A stretch of 64,000 bases of DNA from Fusibacter_A sp965140735 (lineage in GTDB: Bacteria > Bacillota > Clostridia > Peptostreptococcales > Acidaminobacteraceae): assembly GCA_965140735.1 (NCBI GenBank), contig OZ223306.1, positions 2,108,001-2,172,000 on the forward strand, given 5' to 3'. Shown here piece by piece: positions 34,541 through 43,355 of this stretch (positions are counted from its first letter, which is position 1; each line of letters starts with the position of its first letter). The notes beneath the pieces were generated by a model that did not search any database, was not told the DNA's origin, and was given only the letters and a program-made list of their open reading frames with translations. The position numbers were made by a program, and so were the translations under genes.

Positions 34541-35810
34541 GATTGAGTACACACACTTCCCACAACAACAAAATTGATCTTCATGTCATCATATTTTTTT
34601 CGTATAAACTTGAGTTCTATAAAATATACCATTTTCGACATTAATCTACGAATCCAATAATTTGATTCAACCTGACTTACCACAACCATATTCAACATAT
34701 TTTCAACTTCAAAGATACGCAATTCAATTTTACGCTTACCTGATTTTGCCATAAGCATCAACGCGCAGTTGAATACAATATCAAGTACACGATACAAATC
34801 CATCTCATCTACACTAAAATCAAATCCATCATTTTCAATTTGAAGATCTAAAGCGATACTTTGCATTCTTAACGCTCTACTTTTAGAAAACAGAAAACTC
34901 TTAAGCGAACGGTTCTCAATACGCTCTAAACTCAATAATTCATCATAAAGCTTTTTATTAAGCCCTGGAATAACTTCAACATTGCTTTCAAAGTAGCTTC
35001 TCAACAATCCACAGTCATCACCATCAACTAGAATTTTTAGAGATAATAAAATATTATCAAAATCATGTTTATAAGCCCTCATTTCTTGATGCAACACTTC
35101 TATTGCCTCAGAATAATCTGTCATAAATCTTGATTGAGTCTGAATTCTCTTGTTTTGAAAGTAAATCTTGTAAATGATCATCATAAAAATCAATACCGCT
35201 AAAAAGGCCATAACCAAATACATGTTCATATCATAATCAATTAGAGACTGCAAAGACTCAAATTTCAGTGAACAATAAAGAAAATATAATGTAGTCCCAA
35301 TGAAAGCAATCGCCAAGACAAAGTAGATTTTTGAATAGACAAATTTCAAAACCTGTTTCAAAAACACTCCTTTTGCTGTGCCTGCAAACCAATATAATCC
35401 CCCATAACTATAAGTTGTAAAGGGTGATATAACACAGTACGCCATCTAAAATCCGTTAATCCTAGAGTAGATACAATAAAATAAATTGAGAACGTTGCCG
35501 GAAATCCCATAAGCAAGTACAACATTTGAGTTCCCAAAATCCAGATCCAACTCTCTTTAAGCCTATTCTTTAAAAAAATTATGAAAGTCATACTGAGCAC
35601 TATAAATAAAATAGAAGGATTAATATGAAACAGAATTTCGGGCAGTTGATAGAGTTGAATAATAGCAATTAAAATAAGCCCCCGCTTATCTCGACTTGTC
35701 AGCTCTGCAAGATGAACACGTTTTCCTGCTAGCATCGCAATAAAAGCATAAGTCACATACCATAAAAAATACGTTGCAATAAACCTGATAATATACCCTG
35801 TAAAAAACAT
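34519..35810 (-). pseudogene. Third AgrC-like sensor, frameshifted and with degenerate ATPase domain
   Basis: Two overlapping frames (35810-35358 and 35445-34519) together align with the neighbouring 434-residue sensors. The first gives the N-terminal membrane helices and the second the rest, including the His box (HQEMRAYKHDFDNILLSL). Adding one base to the five-C run at 35399-35403 (G on the coding strand) joins them. The ATPase part has lost the N box (paralogs DNAIEAA, here FNCALML) and the glycine box, so even a repaired protein could not act as a kinase. It could at best bind signal or partner. A GGGGGA site precedes the ATG. Confidence 0.83.
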
Positions 35811-35820
35811 ATTCCCCCAC

Positions 35821-37125
35821 TTAAACTTTATTGAAAGAAATCACTTGCTCATACCCATTATCAGAAACAAAGGTTCTATGTTTAATATGCTCATATCTTC
35901 TAAGTATAGCGTTTAAAGATTTCAGTCCAATGCCCCTGTCTTTATTACATACTTTGTGAATTGAGTTCAGTTCACCTATTATCGAATTTGAAATTGTAAC
36001 ATCAATAGATCGCTCATGATGTTTAATGATTATCCCTAACGCTCTTTCCTCAGTACCCGATGCTGCTTCAATCGCATTGTCCAACAATATTCCAAAAATT
36101 CTACACAAATCAATATCAGCAACATCCTTAAATTCCGTTAGTTCATCTATATGAATCTCTATATTCAGCTCCTGACTTTCAGCTTGCTTCAATTTTGAAA
36201 GCAACAAGCTTTTTACTGCATGATCTCCTATCATTTCCAATCTCATCATCAAATTATACAGATCAATATCGATCCCTGACAAATTCTCGATTTTATCCTC
36301 AAAATAACACTTTAAATCATCTAACTTGCCGTCTTCAATCATCAGTTTTATAGAAAGTAAAATATTATCAATATCATGTCGATAAGCACGCATTTCATGA
36401 TAGAGCATCTCCAGTGATATCGAATACGCTTTCAAATATTCCGATTGTGCTTTCAATTGTTTGTTTTGATAGTCAACATACCCAATTATCGCTATAAAAA
36501 CTGGAACAGACAGCAATGCAGTCCAAATTAAAGCATCCGCATCAAAATCAACTCTGCTCTGAGCATTAGAAAACTGGGGTGAACAATAAACGAAATAAGC
36601 CATGGTAGCGATAAAAATACCTCCCAAGATCATATAAAATCTTGAATAAATATTTTGTATGATTACTAAAAGTCTCGATTGATATGAATTCAATAAAAAC
36701 TGATACAACAAAATTACAAAAGCTAATTGAAATGGATAGTAAAATACTGTTATAGACGCACCAAAATCCCATCCTAAATATGTAATCCACCAGACATTAA
36801 AAATCTGAACTGGAAAAGAGATCAGGTTGCTTAGCGTCATTATCCCCATGTTCCATAAAATAGATCTATTTAACTTTCGCTTCAGAAAGATTAAAAAAAG
36901 AATGCACATACTAACCGAGGCAATTCCTAAGTTAACACTTTCTACTATCTCTGGCAGTTGGTACAGCTGAATAACCGCTGTCAAAAAAACAAGCAAATAA
37001 TCTACCCTATCAAAATTTTTAAAACTAAACCGCTCACTTGCCAGCAAACAAGCTATCGAATAAATTGCAATCCACAAAAAGAAACTTGCAATAAATCGAA
37101 CCCCATAACCTATAAGTATAATCAT
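35821..37125 (-). CDS. AgrC-like sensor histidine kinase (GHKL ATPase), copy B
   Basis: About 434 residues. The N-terminal half has six or seven membrane helices. A coiled segment leads to the His box YHEMRAYRHDIDNILLS (phospho-acceptor His in YRHD), then the GHKL ATPase domain with N box GILLDNAIEAA and glycine box DRGIGLKSL. This is the class of peptide-sensing kinases that includes AgrC. The start chosen is the ATG at 37125, preceded by GGGGAGAATT; another ATG 12 bp upstream is possible. It lies 40 bp behind the regulator gene and is about 65-70% similar by eye to copy A, evidence of duplication. Confidence 0.88.
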   Translation of the reverse strand: MIILIGYGVRFIASFFLWIAIYSIACLLASERFSFKNFDRVDYLLVFLTAVIQLYQLPEIVESVNLGIASVSMCILFLIFLKRKLNRSILWNMGIMTLSNLISFPVQIFNVWWITYLGWDFGASITVFYYPFQLAFVILLYQFLLNSYQSRLLVIIQNIYSRFYMILGGIFIATMAYFVYCSPQFSNAQSRVDFDADALIWTALLSVPVFIAIIGYVDYQNKQLKAQSEYLKAYSISLEMLYHEMRAYRHDIDNILLSIKLMIEDGKLDDLKCYFEDKIENLSGIDIDLYNLMMRLEMIGDHAVKSLLLSKLKQAESQELNIEIHIDELTEFKDVADIDLCRIFGILLDNAIEAASGTEERALGIIIKHHERSIDVTISNSIIGELNSIHKVCNKDRGIGLKSLNAILRRYEHIKHRTFVSDNGYEQVISFNKV

Positions 37126-37176
37126 AATTCTCCCCATATCTTACATCAGACTACTTTAATATCTATTCTGATCATT

Positions 37177-37935
37177 CTATTTGTCATAAAATCTTTCTAA
37201 TATCTCTTTTGAATTTCCTCTCGACACATGGAACATTTCCCCATTGCTCATGTGAGCCTGCATAAAACTATTATCAACCTCAATTTTAACGATCTCATCG
37301 ATATTCAAGATAATCGATCTATGAGATTTTATAAAATTTGGGGGTAACAATGCCAAAATCTCACTTACTCCATATGGTGTTCTAATCTTAGAATCGCTTG
37401 TATGTACTATTGTAGATCGGAGTCTTATATCAGTATCAATTGCAATTATTTTATCAAGCTGGATCTTATGATGCAGATTTTTAAACTCAAAAGCCAAGCA
37501 TGCTCTTTCAGAGTTTGATATATCACTCTTATTGAGAATATTTTGATGATCTAGACAAATTGCATCTAAAGTAATTCCTATCCTCTCTTTTATCCTTGGA
37601 CTACTTTTGTAAATATAATCAAAACTCTTGATGTAGTAGTTAAATTGTTCCGCCATCAACTCCATATGTGATGTCAAAATCACAATATACGCCAAAGGAT
37701 TTTCCTTAAGAATCATCTGAGAAACTTTAAACCCATTCGTATCCTGATTCAAATCTAAGTCAACGAAAAAAATAATCAAATCACTCAAATTGCTTTTTAA
37801 AACTGGCACCAATATTTCATTATTCATTATCGAAACACAAGCCTCTAATTTCTTGTCTTTAAAATAACGCTCCACAATACCGCTAAAGTATTTTGCCTGA
37901 ACAACATCATCTTCAACAAAGTATATATTAATCAA
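37177..37935 (-). CDS. AgrA-like LytTR-family response regulator
   Basis: A 252-residue regulator. The receiver has the acidic pair VEDD near residue 8, the phospho-acceptor Asp in FFVDLDLNQDTNG near 60 and SFDYIYKSS with the conserved Lys. The C-terminal LytTR domain has FIKSHRSIILNIDEIVKIE, the usual DNA-binding signature, and ends in RGNSKEILERFYDK. It should act with sensors A and B. The start is a TTG at 37935 after GGGGAGATAATT. LytTR proteins bind paired direct repeats; none was clearly seen near the promoters here. Confidence 0.9.
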   Translation of the reverse strand: MINIYFVEDDVVQAKYFSGIVERYFKDKKLEACVSIMNNEILVPVLKSNLSDLIIFFVDLDLNQDTNGFKVSQMILKENPLAYIVILTSHMELMAEQFNYYIKSFDYIYKSSPRIKERIGITLDAICLDHQNILNKSDISNSERACLAFEFKNLHHKIQLDKIIAIDTDIRLRSTIVHTSDSKIRTPYGVSEILALLPPNFIKSHRSIILNIDEIVKIEVDNSFMQAHMSNGEMFHVSRGNSKEILERFYDK

Positions 37936-38081
37936 AATTATCTCCCCTTAATATAAATGCAAATTTTCCCCAACCTTCAACAAGTGAGTATCAACACTAT
38001 TATACCATTTGGCTATTGCTTATCATAATTTGATTATCAAAAAAAAGATTATTAACGCATCATACTCACCGAATTCCTCTC

Positions 38082-39386
38082 CTAAATATAATGGAAAGAA
38101 ATCACCTGTTCATAGCCACTATTTGAAATAAACGTTTTAAGCTTAACATGCTCATTTCTTCTAAGTATAGCCTCTAAAGATTTTAACCCAATCCCCCTTT
38201 CTTTACTCCCTAATTTTTGAATTGAATTTACTTCACCAATCATTGAATTAGAAATTGATACATCAATACTCTTTACATAATGCTTGATACTTATACTAAG
38301 TGATTTCTCATCGCTAGTAGATGCAGCTTCAATAGCATTGTCTAATAATATTCCCAAAATTCTACACATATCAATATCAGCAATACTATAAAATTCTGTT
38401 AGTTCATCTATACAAATCTCTATATCTAGACCAAGACTTTTTGCTTTCTTCAATTTTGAAAGCATCAAGCTTTTTACTGCATGATCTGTTATCATTTCCA
38501 AGCTCATCATCAAATTATACAGATCAACATCAACTCCAGATAAGCTCTCTATTTTGTCTTCAAAATAACACTTTAAATCATCCAACTTGCCCTCTTCAAT
38601 CATCAGCTTTATAGAAAGTAGAATATTATCAATATCATGTCGATAAGCACGCATTTCATGATAAAGCATCTCTAATGATATTGAATATGTTTTCATATAT
38701 TCAGACTTTGCTTTCAATTGTTTATTCTGATAATCAATATAGCCAATAATCACCATAAATACGGGAACTGATAACAATGCAAATCCAATTGAAATATAGA
38801 TATCAAAATCAAATCTACTCTGACTATCAGTCATTTGAACTGAAATGAAAATCAAATATATCATCATGGAGATAAAAACCCCTGCAAGAATCTTATATAA
38901 CCTAGAATAAACATTTTGTATGACTATCAATAGTCTCGTTTGATTAGAATTTGATAAAAACTGGTATAAAAAATATACAACAATCAATTGAAATGGATAA
39001 TAAAATATGGTCATTGCCATGGCAAAGTCCCAATCAAAATAAGGTATCCACCAGCCATTAATCATTTGAACTGGAAATGCGAGCAAGTTGCTTACCATTA
39101 TCACACCTAAACCCCATAAAATACTCCTCTTTAACTTCTGTCTTAAAAAAACTGAAAATAGAATACACATAATGGATGAAGCAAGTCCTGGGTTAATTTT
39201 TCCCTGTAACTCTGGTAACTGATACATTTGAATAACTGCTGTTATAAAAATTATCAAATAGTCTACTTTATTAATCTTTTCAATACTAAACTTCTCTCTT
39301 GCCAGTAAGTAAGCCAGCGCATATATTTCAATCCATAGAAAAAAACTCGCAACAAACCTTCCCACATAACCCATAAGTATAATCAT
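38082..39386 (-). CDS. AgrC-like sensor histidine kinase (GHKL ATPase), copy A
   Basis: About 434 residues with the same plan as copy B: six or seven membrane helices, YHEMRAYRHDIDNILLS with the phospho-acceptor His, N box GILLDNAIEAA and glycine box ERGIGLKSL. It is the first gene of the locus, downstream of a sigma-A promoter at 39430-39459, and 146 bp before the regulator. The start is set at 39386 after GGGGAGATTT; an ATG at 39398 is also in frame. The membrane parts of A and B differ most in the loops, as expected if they sense different peptides. Confidence 0.88.
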   Translation of the reverse strand: MIILMGYVGRFVASFFLWIEIYALAYLLAREKFSIEKINKVDYLIIFITAVIQMYQLPELQGKINPGLASSIMCILFSVFLRQKLKRSILWGLGVIMVSNLLAFPVQMINGWWIPYFDWDFAMAMTIFYYPFQLIVVYFLYQFLSNSNQTRLLIVIQNVYSRLYKILAGVFISMMIYLIFISVQMTDSQSRFDFDIYISIGFALLSVPVFMVIIGYIDYQNKQLKAKSEYMKTYSISLEMLYHEMRAYRHDIDNILLSIKLMIEEGKLDDLKCYFEDKIESLSGVDVDLYNLMMSLEMITDHAVKSLMLSKLKKAKSLGLDIEICIDELTEFYSIADIDMCRILGILLDNAIEAASTSDEKSLSISIKHYVKSIDVSISNSMIGEVNSIQKLGSKERGIGLKSLEAILRRNEHVKLKTFISNSGYEQVISFHYI

Positions 39387-39429
39387 AAATCTCCCCAAAT
39401 TTTTATTATCTTTTTTATGAAATGATTAA

Positions 39430-39459
39430 ATTATATCATTTTGTATACAATTGATTCAA
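39430..39459 (-). promoter_or_regulatory. Sigma-A promoter of the AgrC/AgrA-like locus
   Basis: On the minus strand TTGAAT (39459-39454) and TATAAT (39435-39430) are 18 bp apart, placed 45 bp before sensor A. The rest of the 282-bp gap up to 39681 holds the terminator at 39598-39631. Confidence 0.7.
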
Positions 39460-39597
39460 GTTTTATTGAAAATATGGGGTTTTATAACACTTACTGCTTA
39501 TATGAAAGTTTTTTTATTCTATTCTTATTTTTTTGAACACAAACTTCATCTAAAGAATGAGACTTAACTTCATTAAATTGTCCATATTTGATACACA

Positions 39598-39631
39598 AAG
39601 AGGCTAACACCCTATAAGTGCTAACCTCTTT
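39598..39631. terminator. Terminator after the ABC-2 operon
   Basis: AGAGGCTAACAC and GTGCTAACCTCT pair at ten of twelve positions around CCTATAA; T-runs on both strands. It ends the exporter operon on the minus strand. Confidence 0.7.
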
Positions 39632-39680
39632 TGTAATTCTACAATCTATTTTAATTGCAACTAGATCACTTTTACATAAC

Positions 39681-40463
39681 TTAAGACCCAGTCGATTTAT
39701 ATCTTAAAACGCCAAACTTCCAAACCATCAGACTTGGAATCAAAAATAAAAGGCCATAAAGTGGTGCAAAAGCATATATTATAGAGACTTGATGCGTGCG
39801 ATCCATTAAAAACTGCATAGGTACATAGTTCACCATCCCAAAAGGGATTATAAAAGTAAAGAAAGTTCTAAGCCACTTTGCATAAATCGTCAGTGGATAC
39901 TGCGTCATCTCCCTGCCACCATCAGTGAAGATATTTGCGATTTCAAGACCTTGAACTGTCCAAAAGCACATACTGGCAAAGATGATGAATAAGCCTGACA
40001 TGATACAGGTGCCACCTATAATCATGAAAAAGACCGTCATGCCTTTTAAAAAAGTCCACTGAATCTCAATACGAGCCAGTGCAAGACTCAATACAAATCC
40101 CCCTTGGAGTATTCGCGCGATTTTCGTAAAATCCATTTTTGACCCGAGCACTTGAACCACTGTACTCCTTGGTCTCACTAAAATTCGATCAAATTCACCA
40201 TTTATGATAAGTGATGAAAAGCCATCAAATCCTCTGACAAACATCTCACTTAAGGCAAAAGAGAGATGTACCACACCAAACAACAGTGCCACTTCATAGA
40301 AGTCCCACCCTTCCAGATTGCCAAATTGATCAAAGAGTAAGAACATCGCAAAGAACACGGAAAAAGGCACAAAGAACTGTCCAATGCAGAGCAGAATAAA
40401 TGATTTTTTATAAACCATCTCTGATCTAAATAGAACCTGAATATATTTAAAATAAATTCTCAT
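39681..40463 (-). CDS. ABC-2 type exporter permease (DUF990 type), second subunit
   Basis: About 260 residues with six membrane helices and the pattern of the paired ABC-2 permeases encoded beside a DrrA/NatA-like ATPase (GEFDRILVRPRS cytoplasmic loop; FIIPFGMVNYVPMQFLMDR near the end). The start is the ATG at 40463 directly after AAGGAGGTTAGG; an upstream in-frame codon is less likely. It follows the first permease gene by one base. The cargo is unknown. Confidence 0.86.
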   Translation of the reverse strand: MRIYFKYIQVLFRSEMVYKKSFILLCIGQFFVPFSVFFAMFLLFDQFGNLEGWDFYEVALLFGVVHLSFALSEMFVRGFDGFSSLIINGEFDRILVRPRSTVVQVLGSKMDFTKIARILQGGFVLSLALARIEIQWTFLKGMTVFFMIIGGTCIMSGLFIIFASMCFWTVQGLEIANIFTDGGREMTQYPLTIYAKWLRTFFTFIIPFGMVNYVPMQFLMDRTHQVSIIYAFAPLYGLLFLIPSLMVWKFGVLRYKSTGS

Positions 40464-40464
40464 C

Positions 40465-41268
40465 CTAACCTCCTTGAACCACAAGCTGATTGAGTGCACG
40501 GTTCATCAAAAATCGACCTAAGGCAACAAGGCTAATCACCCAAAAACACTGAATCAAAAGACCTTGAAAAGCTTCCGTATGCCCAATATTCCCTGTGAAA
40601 ATTCTAAAAGGCAAATCTCCTGTATACCTAAAAGGCAATAAATACACAAAATTTCTGAGCCATTCTGGCATTAATGGGATTGGAATGACTAGTCCAGCAA
40701 AAAACTCGCCTATAACAGCAAAAATGAGCACGGAACCCCTTGGTGATAAAGTCACAAAGACGGAAATATAGATGAACATGGATATCGCCACTGTGATGAT
40801 AACCCCTAAGATCAAAGTCAAAACAAATAGTATAACAGTTAATACATCCGAGGGCACCACAAGTTTATAAGGTTCTGGCAATAAAAGTGCCACCACCAGT
40901 ATCGGTAAGCATCTCATAAGTGCACCACTGATCCGATGCGCAAGAAGTTTGAAATACCATAAGAAATAGGTTTCCACAGGTCTCAAGAGCTCATAAGCCA
41001 CATTCCCCGATCTAACCATTTCAAAAAGTGTATTATCTCTAACCCAAAGCATAATTAAAATCAAAAATGCTTGTTGTAACCAAATGTAAGTGGTGAGTTC
41101 TTCTATCGTCATAGAAGGTCTAAAACCACTATTTCTATAAAAAGCTTCATAAATCATAATGTTGATAATGCCCCAAAAGAACTGAGTCATCACACCAGCC
41201 AGTGCGGCTGCACGATATTGCATTTCAAACATGAGTCTCATCCTGAGTAGGGCTACATATGCTCTCAT
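40465..41268 (-). CDS. ABC-2 type exporter permease, first subunit
   Basis: A 267-residue protein with six hydrophobic helices. The loop NVAYELLRPVETYFLWYFKLLA and the LLPFRYTGDLPFRIFTG segment are typical of the family. It overlaps the ATPase gene by 4 bp and the second permease by none, so the three form one transporter. No accessory gene hints at the substrate. Confidence 0.86.
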   Translation of the reverse strand: MRAYVALLRMRLMFEMQYRAAALAGVMTQFFWGIINIMIYEAFYRNSGFRPSMTIEELTTYIWLQQAFLILIMLWVRDNTLFEMVRSGNVAYELLRPVETYFLWYFKLLAHRISGALMRCLPILVVALLLPEPYKLVVPSDVLTVILFVLTLILGVIITVAISMFIYISVFVTLSPRGSVLIFAVIGEFFAGLVIPIPLMPEWLRNFVYLLPFRYTGDLPFRIFTGNIGHTEAFQGLLIQCFWVISLVALGRFLMNRALNQLVVQGG

Positions 41269-42242
41269 ATCTGATGCTCCTGATAAAGATTTACAATGAT
41301 ATCTTCGATAGCTTCATTTTCTATAGTCACATCTTTTAGACTCAATCGTTCTGTTAAATCTGAAATCACATGTGCAACCGAACGCTTTGATGTGTCTACT
41401 TTTAAAATCGTACGTTCTCTACTATGACTGACGAGCTCTGTCCCTTCAAATTGTACATCGCCTTCATAATCATAATGATCCACAGTGATAGTCTTCGTCT
41501 TCATGTACGCTTTCTTCAAGGTTTCTAAAGTCCCATCATAGAGGATCTCCCCTTTGCCGATCATCATGATACGAGAAGCCAGCGCTTCGATATCACTCAT
41601 ATCATGTGTGGTCAAGATCACTGTGACACCACGCTTTTCATTGATGTAACGAATAAACTGCCTTACTGCAATCTTGGAAACTGCGTCCAGCCCAATAGTG
41701 GGTTCATCTAAGAAAAGAATTGCAGGTTCATGTAAAAGTGCAGCCGCAATTTCACATCTCATCCGCTGACCCAAGCTCAATTGCCTAACTGGATGATCCA
41801 AAAAATCATAGAGATCAAGCGCATCACAGAGTTCATTAAAAGAGCGTTCATATTGCGCATTTGACATGTCATAAATCTCTTTTAGCAGTTCAAAGGAGTC
41901 CATAACTGGGACATCCCACCAGAGTTGAGACCGCTGTCCAAAGACGACACCGATCTTGCCAACATAGGCTTTTCTGTCCTTCCACGGTATCTGTCCACCG
42001 ATCTGGCATTTGCCATCATCCGGTACGAGAATACCACTCATAATTTTTATCGTTGTGGATTTCCCAGCGCCATTGGGACCTATATAGCCAACGATTTCTC
42101 CAGGGTTAATCTTAAAAGAGATGCTCTTTAGAGCTTGTACGAGCTCATACTCTCTTTTAAACAGCGCTTTTACCGCTCCACCGACGCCTTTTGAACGCAC
42201 TGGGATGCGATAGGTCTTTGAAATACCTTCAAGTTCTATCAT
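41265..42242 (-). CDS. ABC-2 exporter ATPase
   Basis: A 325-residue ATPase. Walker A is GYIGPNGAGKSTTIKIMSG, the signature motif is LSLGQRMRCEIAAALLHEP, Walker B is ILFLDEPTIGLD, and the switch His follows in LTTHDMSDIE. An N-terminal extension (VKALFKREYELVQALKSISF) is seen in DUF990-associated members. The C-terminal 80 residues are a regulatory domain. First gene of the exporter operon; AAGGAGGGTAATT precedes the ATG. Confidence 0.93.
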   Translation of the reverse strand: MIELEGISKTYRIPVRSKGVGGAVKALFKREYELVQALKSISFKINPGEIVGYIGPNGAGKSTTIKIMSGILVPDDGKCQIGGQIPWKDRKAYVGKIGVVFGQRSQLWWDVPVMDSFELLKEIYDMSNAQYERSFNELCDALDLYDFLDHPVRQLSLGQRMRCEIAAALLHEPAILFLDEPTIGLDAVSKIAVRQFIRYINEKRGVTVILTTHDMSDIEALASRIMMIGKGEILYDGTLETLKKAYMKTKTITVDHYDYEGDVQFEGTELVSHSRERTILKVDTSKRSVAHVISDLTERLSLKDVTIENEAIEDIIVNLYQEHQI

Positions 42243-42298
42243 AATTACCCTCCTTTATGAAGTTTTTGAAGCATTTCATCGTATCAAAACGAAAAAAA

Positions 42299-42335
42299 GA
42301 TGTCAACCACATTTATTTTACAATGTGATGACATC
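42299..42335 (-). terminator. Terminator after the thioesterase gene
   Basis: GATGTCA and TGACATC flank further pairing CACATT/AATGTG; on the minus strand seven T follow. Confidence 0.8.
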
Positions 42336-42367
42336 CTAATGACACTTTTACTATTTTGCTATTTTCA

Positions 42368-43084
42368 TTACTTCCAAAGCATTCTAATCTTTACGCATTC
42401 TTCACCATTGCTGTTTTGAATAATTTGTCTAGTTTCCTTCACCTCTAAATCTGTCAAGACGTGAATCACATCATTTATAAAGATTTCTTTCCTATAATAA
42501 ACCTGTAATCGCTTTGGAGAATTCTGCGCTATAAATTCATAAGGCAAGCTGTCTATGGCCCATCTGAGATAAGAGACATTATTCACATGTTGATTGATAT
42601 CTATATCTGAAAAACAACTCCTATAAGTCATAGGTTCTACAGCTTCTATCTTGAAATCCATATTTTCAAGTTTTTTGGGTTTATCCGCATTTTCTCGAAC
42701 ATCAAAAATTTCATAAAGTGATTTAGGAATCACCACTTGTTTTCGCGTTTCATAGTTAATATAGGCCCATTTACTGACAGCAGTTACGACCACACTGCCA
42801 CTCTCATCCACTATTTCGTAGGCTCTATAAGCTATAAACTTTCTAAAATACGTCGGTTTGGTTTTAACCGTTAAGTTTTGAACTTGAGTAATCGGTGCCG
42901 TAAAATGAACATCCCATTCAACAATCACCCAAACCGCATTTACTTTATTTTCTCCCACCACTGAATTGTAATGACATGTGGATATATCTTGTAGGCAATT
43001 AAGTAAAGTCACTGTTTTGACATGTTCATGCGCATTAAAATCAAAGTTATGTAGTTCATACGTTTTTTCATAATAAGAGCTCAT
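42368..43084 (-). CDS. Acyl-ACP thioesterase
   Basis: A 238-residue double hot-dog protein of the bacterial acyl-ACP thioesterase family. The N-terminal hot dog starts with the ligand-facing HVKTVTLLNCLQDIS and WVIVEWDVHF; the second has the catalytic-type DIDINQHVNNVSYLRW (Asn and His of the active site). It releases free fatty acids from acyl carrier protein. It stands alone between two terminators. AAAGGAATAG precedes the ATG. Confidence 0.9.
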   Translation of the reverse strand: MSSYYEKTYELHNFDFNAHEHVKTVTLLNCLQDISTCHYNSVVGENKVNAVWVIVEWDVHFTAPITQVQNLTVKTKPTYFRKFIAYRAYEIVDESGSVVVTAVSKWAYINYETRKQVVIPKSLYEIFDVRENADKPKKLENMDFKIEAVEPMTYRSCFSDIDINQHVNNVSYLRWAIDSLPYEFIAQNSPKRLQVYYRKEIFINDVIHVLTDLEVKETRQIIQNSNGEECVKIRMLWK

Positions 43085-43199
43085 GATCTATTCCTTTCTA
43101 TATTTAGCGAGTTAAACGATCTTTCTATTATAACATTTTTTGACCCCAAAATTATGAATTCTTTTGTAAACTTTTTCTAAACAATATCGTTTATTCTAC

Positions 43200-43228
43200 T
43201 TGAAAATAGATGCTTTATGTGGTATTAT
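43200..43228 (+). promoter_or_regulatory. Sigma-A promoter of the uracil permease gene
   Basis: TTGAAA and TATTAT are exactly 17 bp apart. Transcription would begin near 43235, giving a leader of about 120 nt that holds the PyrR-type attenuator. Confidence 0.75.
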
Positions 43229-43271
43229 CACTAACGAGGTAGCTCAGTGATCTCGTCAGAATTAAATAGCA

Positions 43272-43335
43272 CTTTTTAATTTGGTCCTGTGAGGCTAAAA
43301 AGAGAAGATTAATATCTTCTCCCATTCATTTTTTT
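43272..43335 (+). promoter_or_regulatory. PyrR-type binding loop and terminator
   Basis: CTTTTTA and TAAAAAG (43272-43304) enclose the conserved PyrR binding sequence GGTCCTGTGAGGCT (43283-43296). It is followed by a terminator, GAGAAGATTAATATCTTCTC (43302-43321) and a T-run. With high UMP, PyrR would stabilise the anti-antiterminator and stop transcription. The distal end runs to the GGGAGG site before the permease. Confidence 0.8.
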
Positions 43336-43355
43336 AAAAAAAGGGAGGTTTTTTT

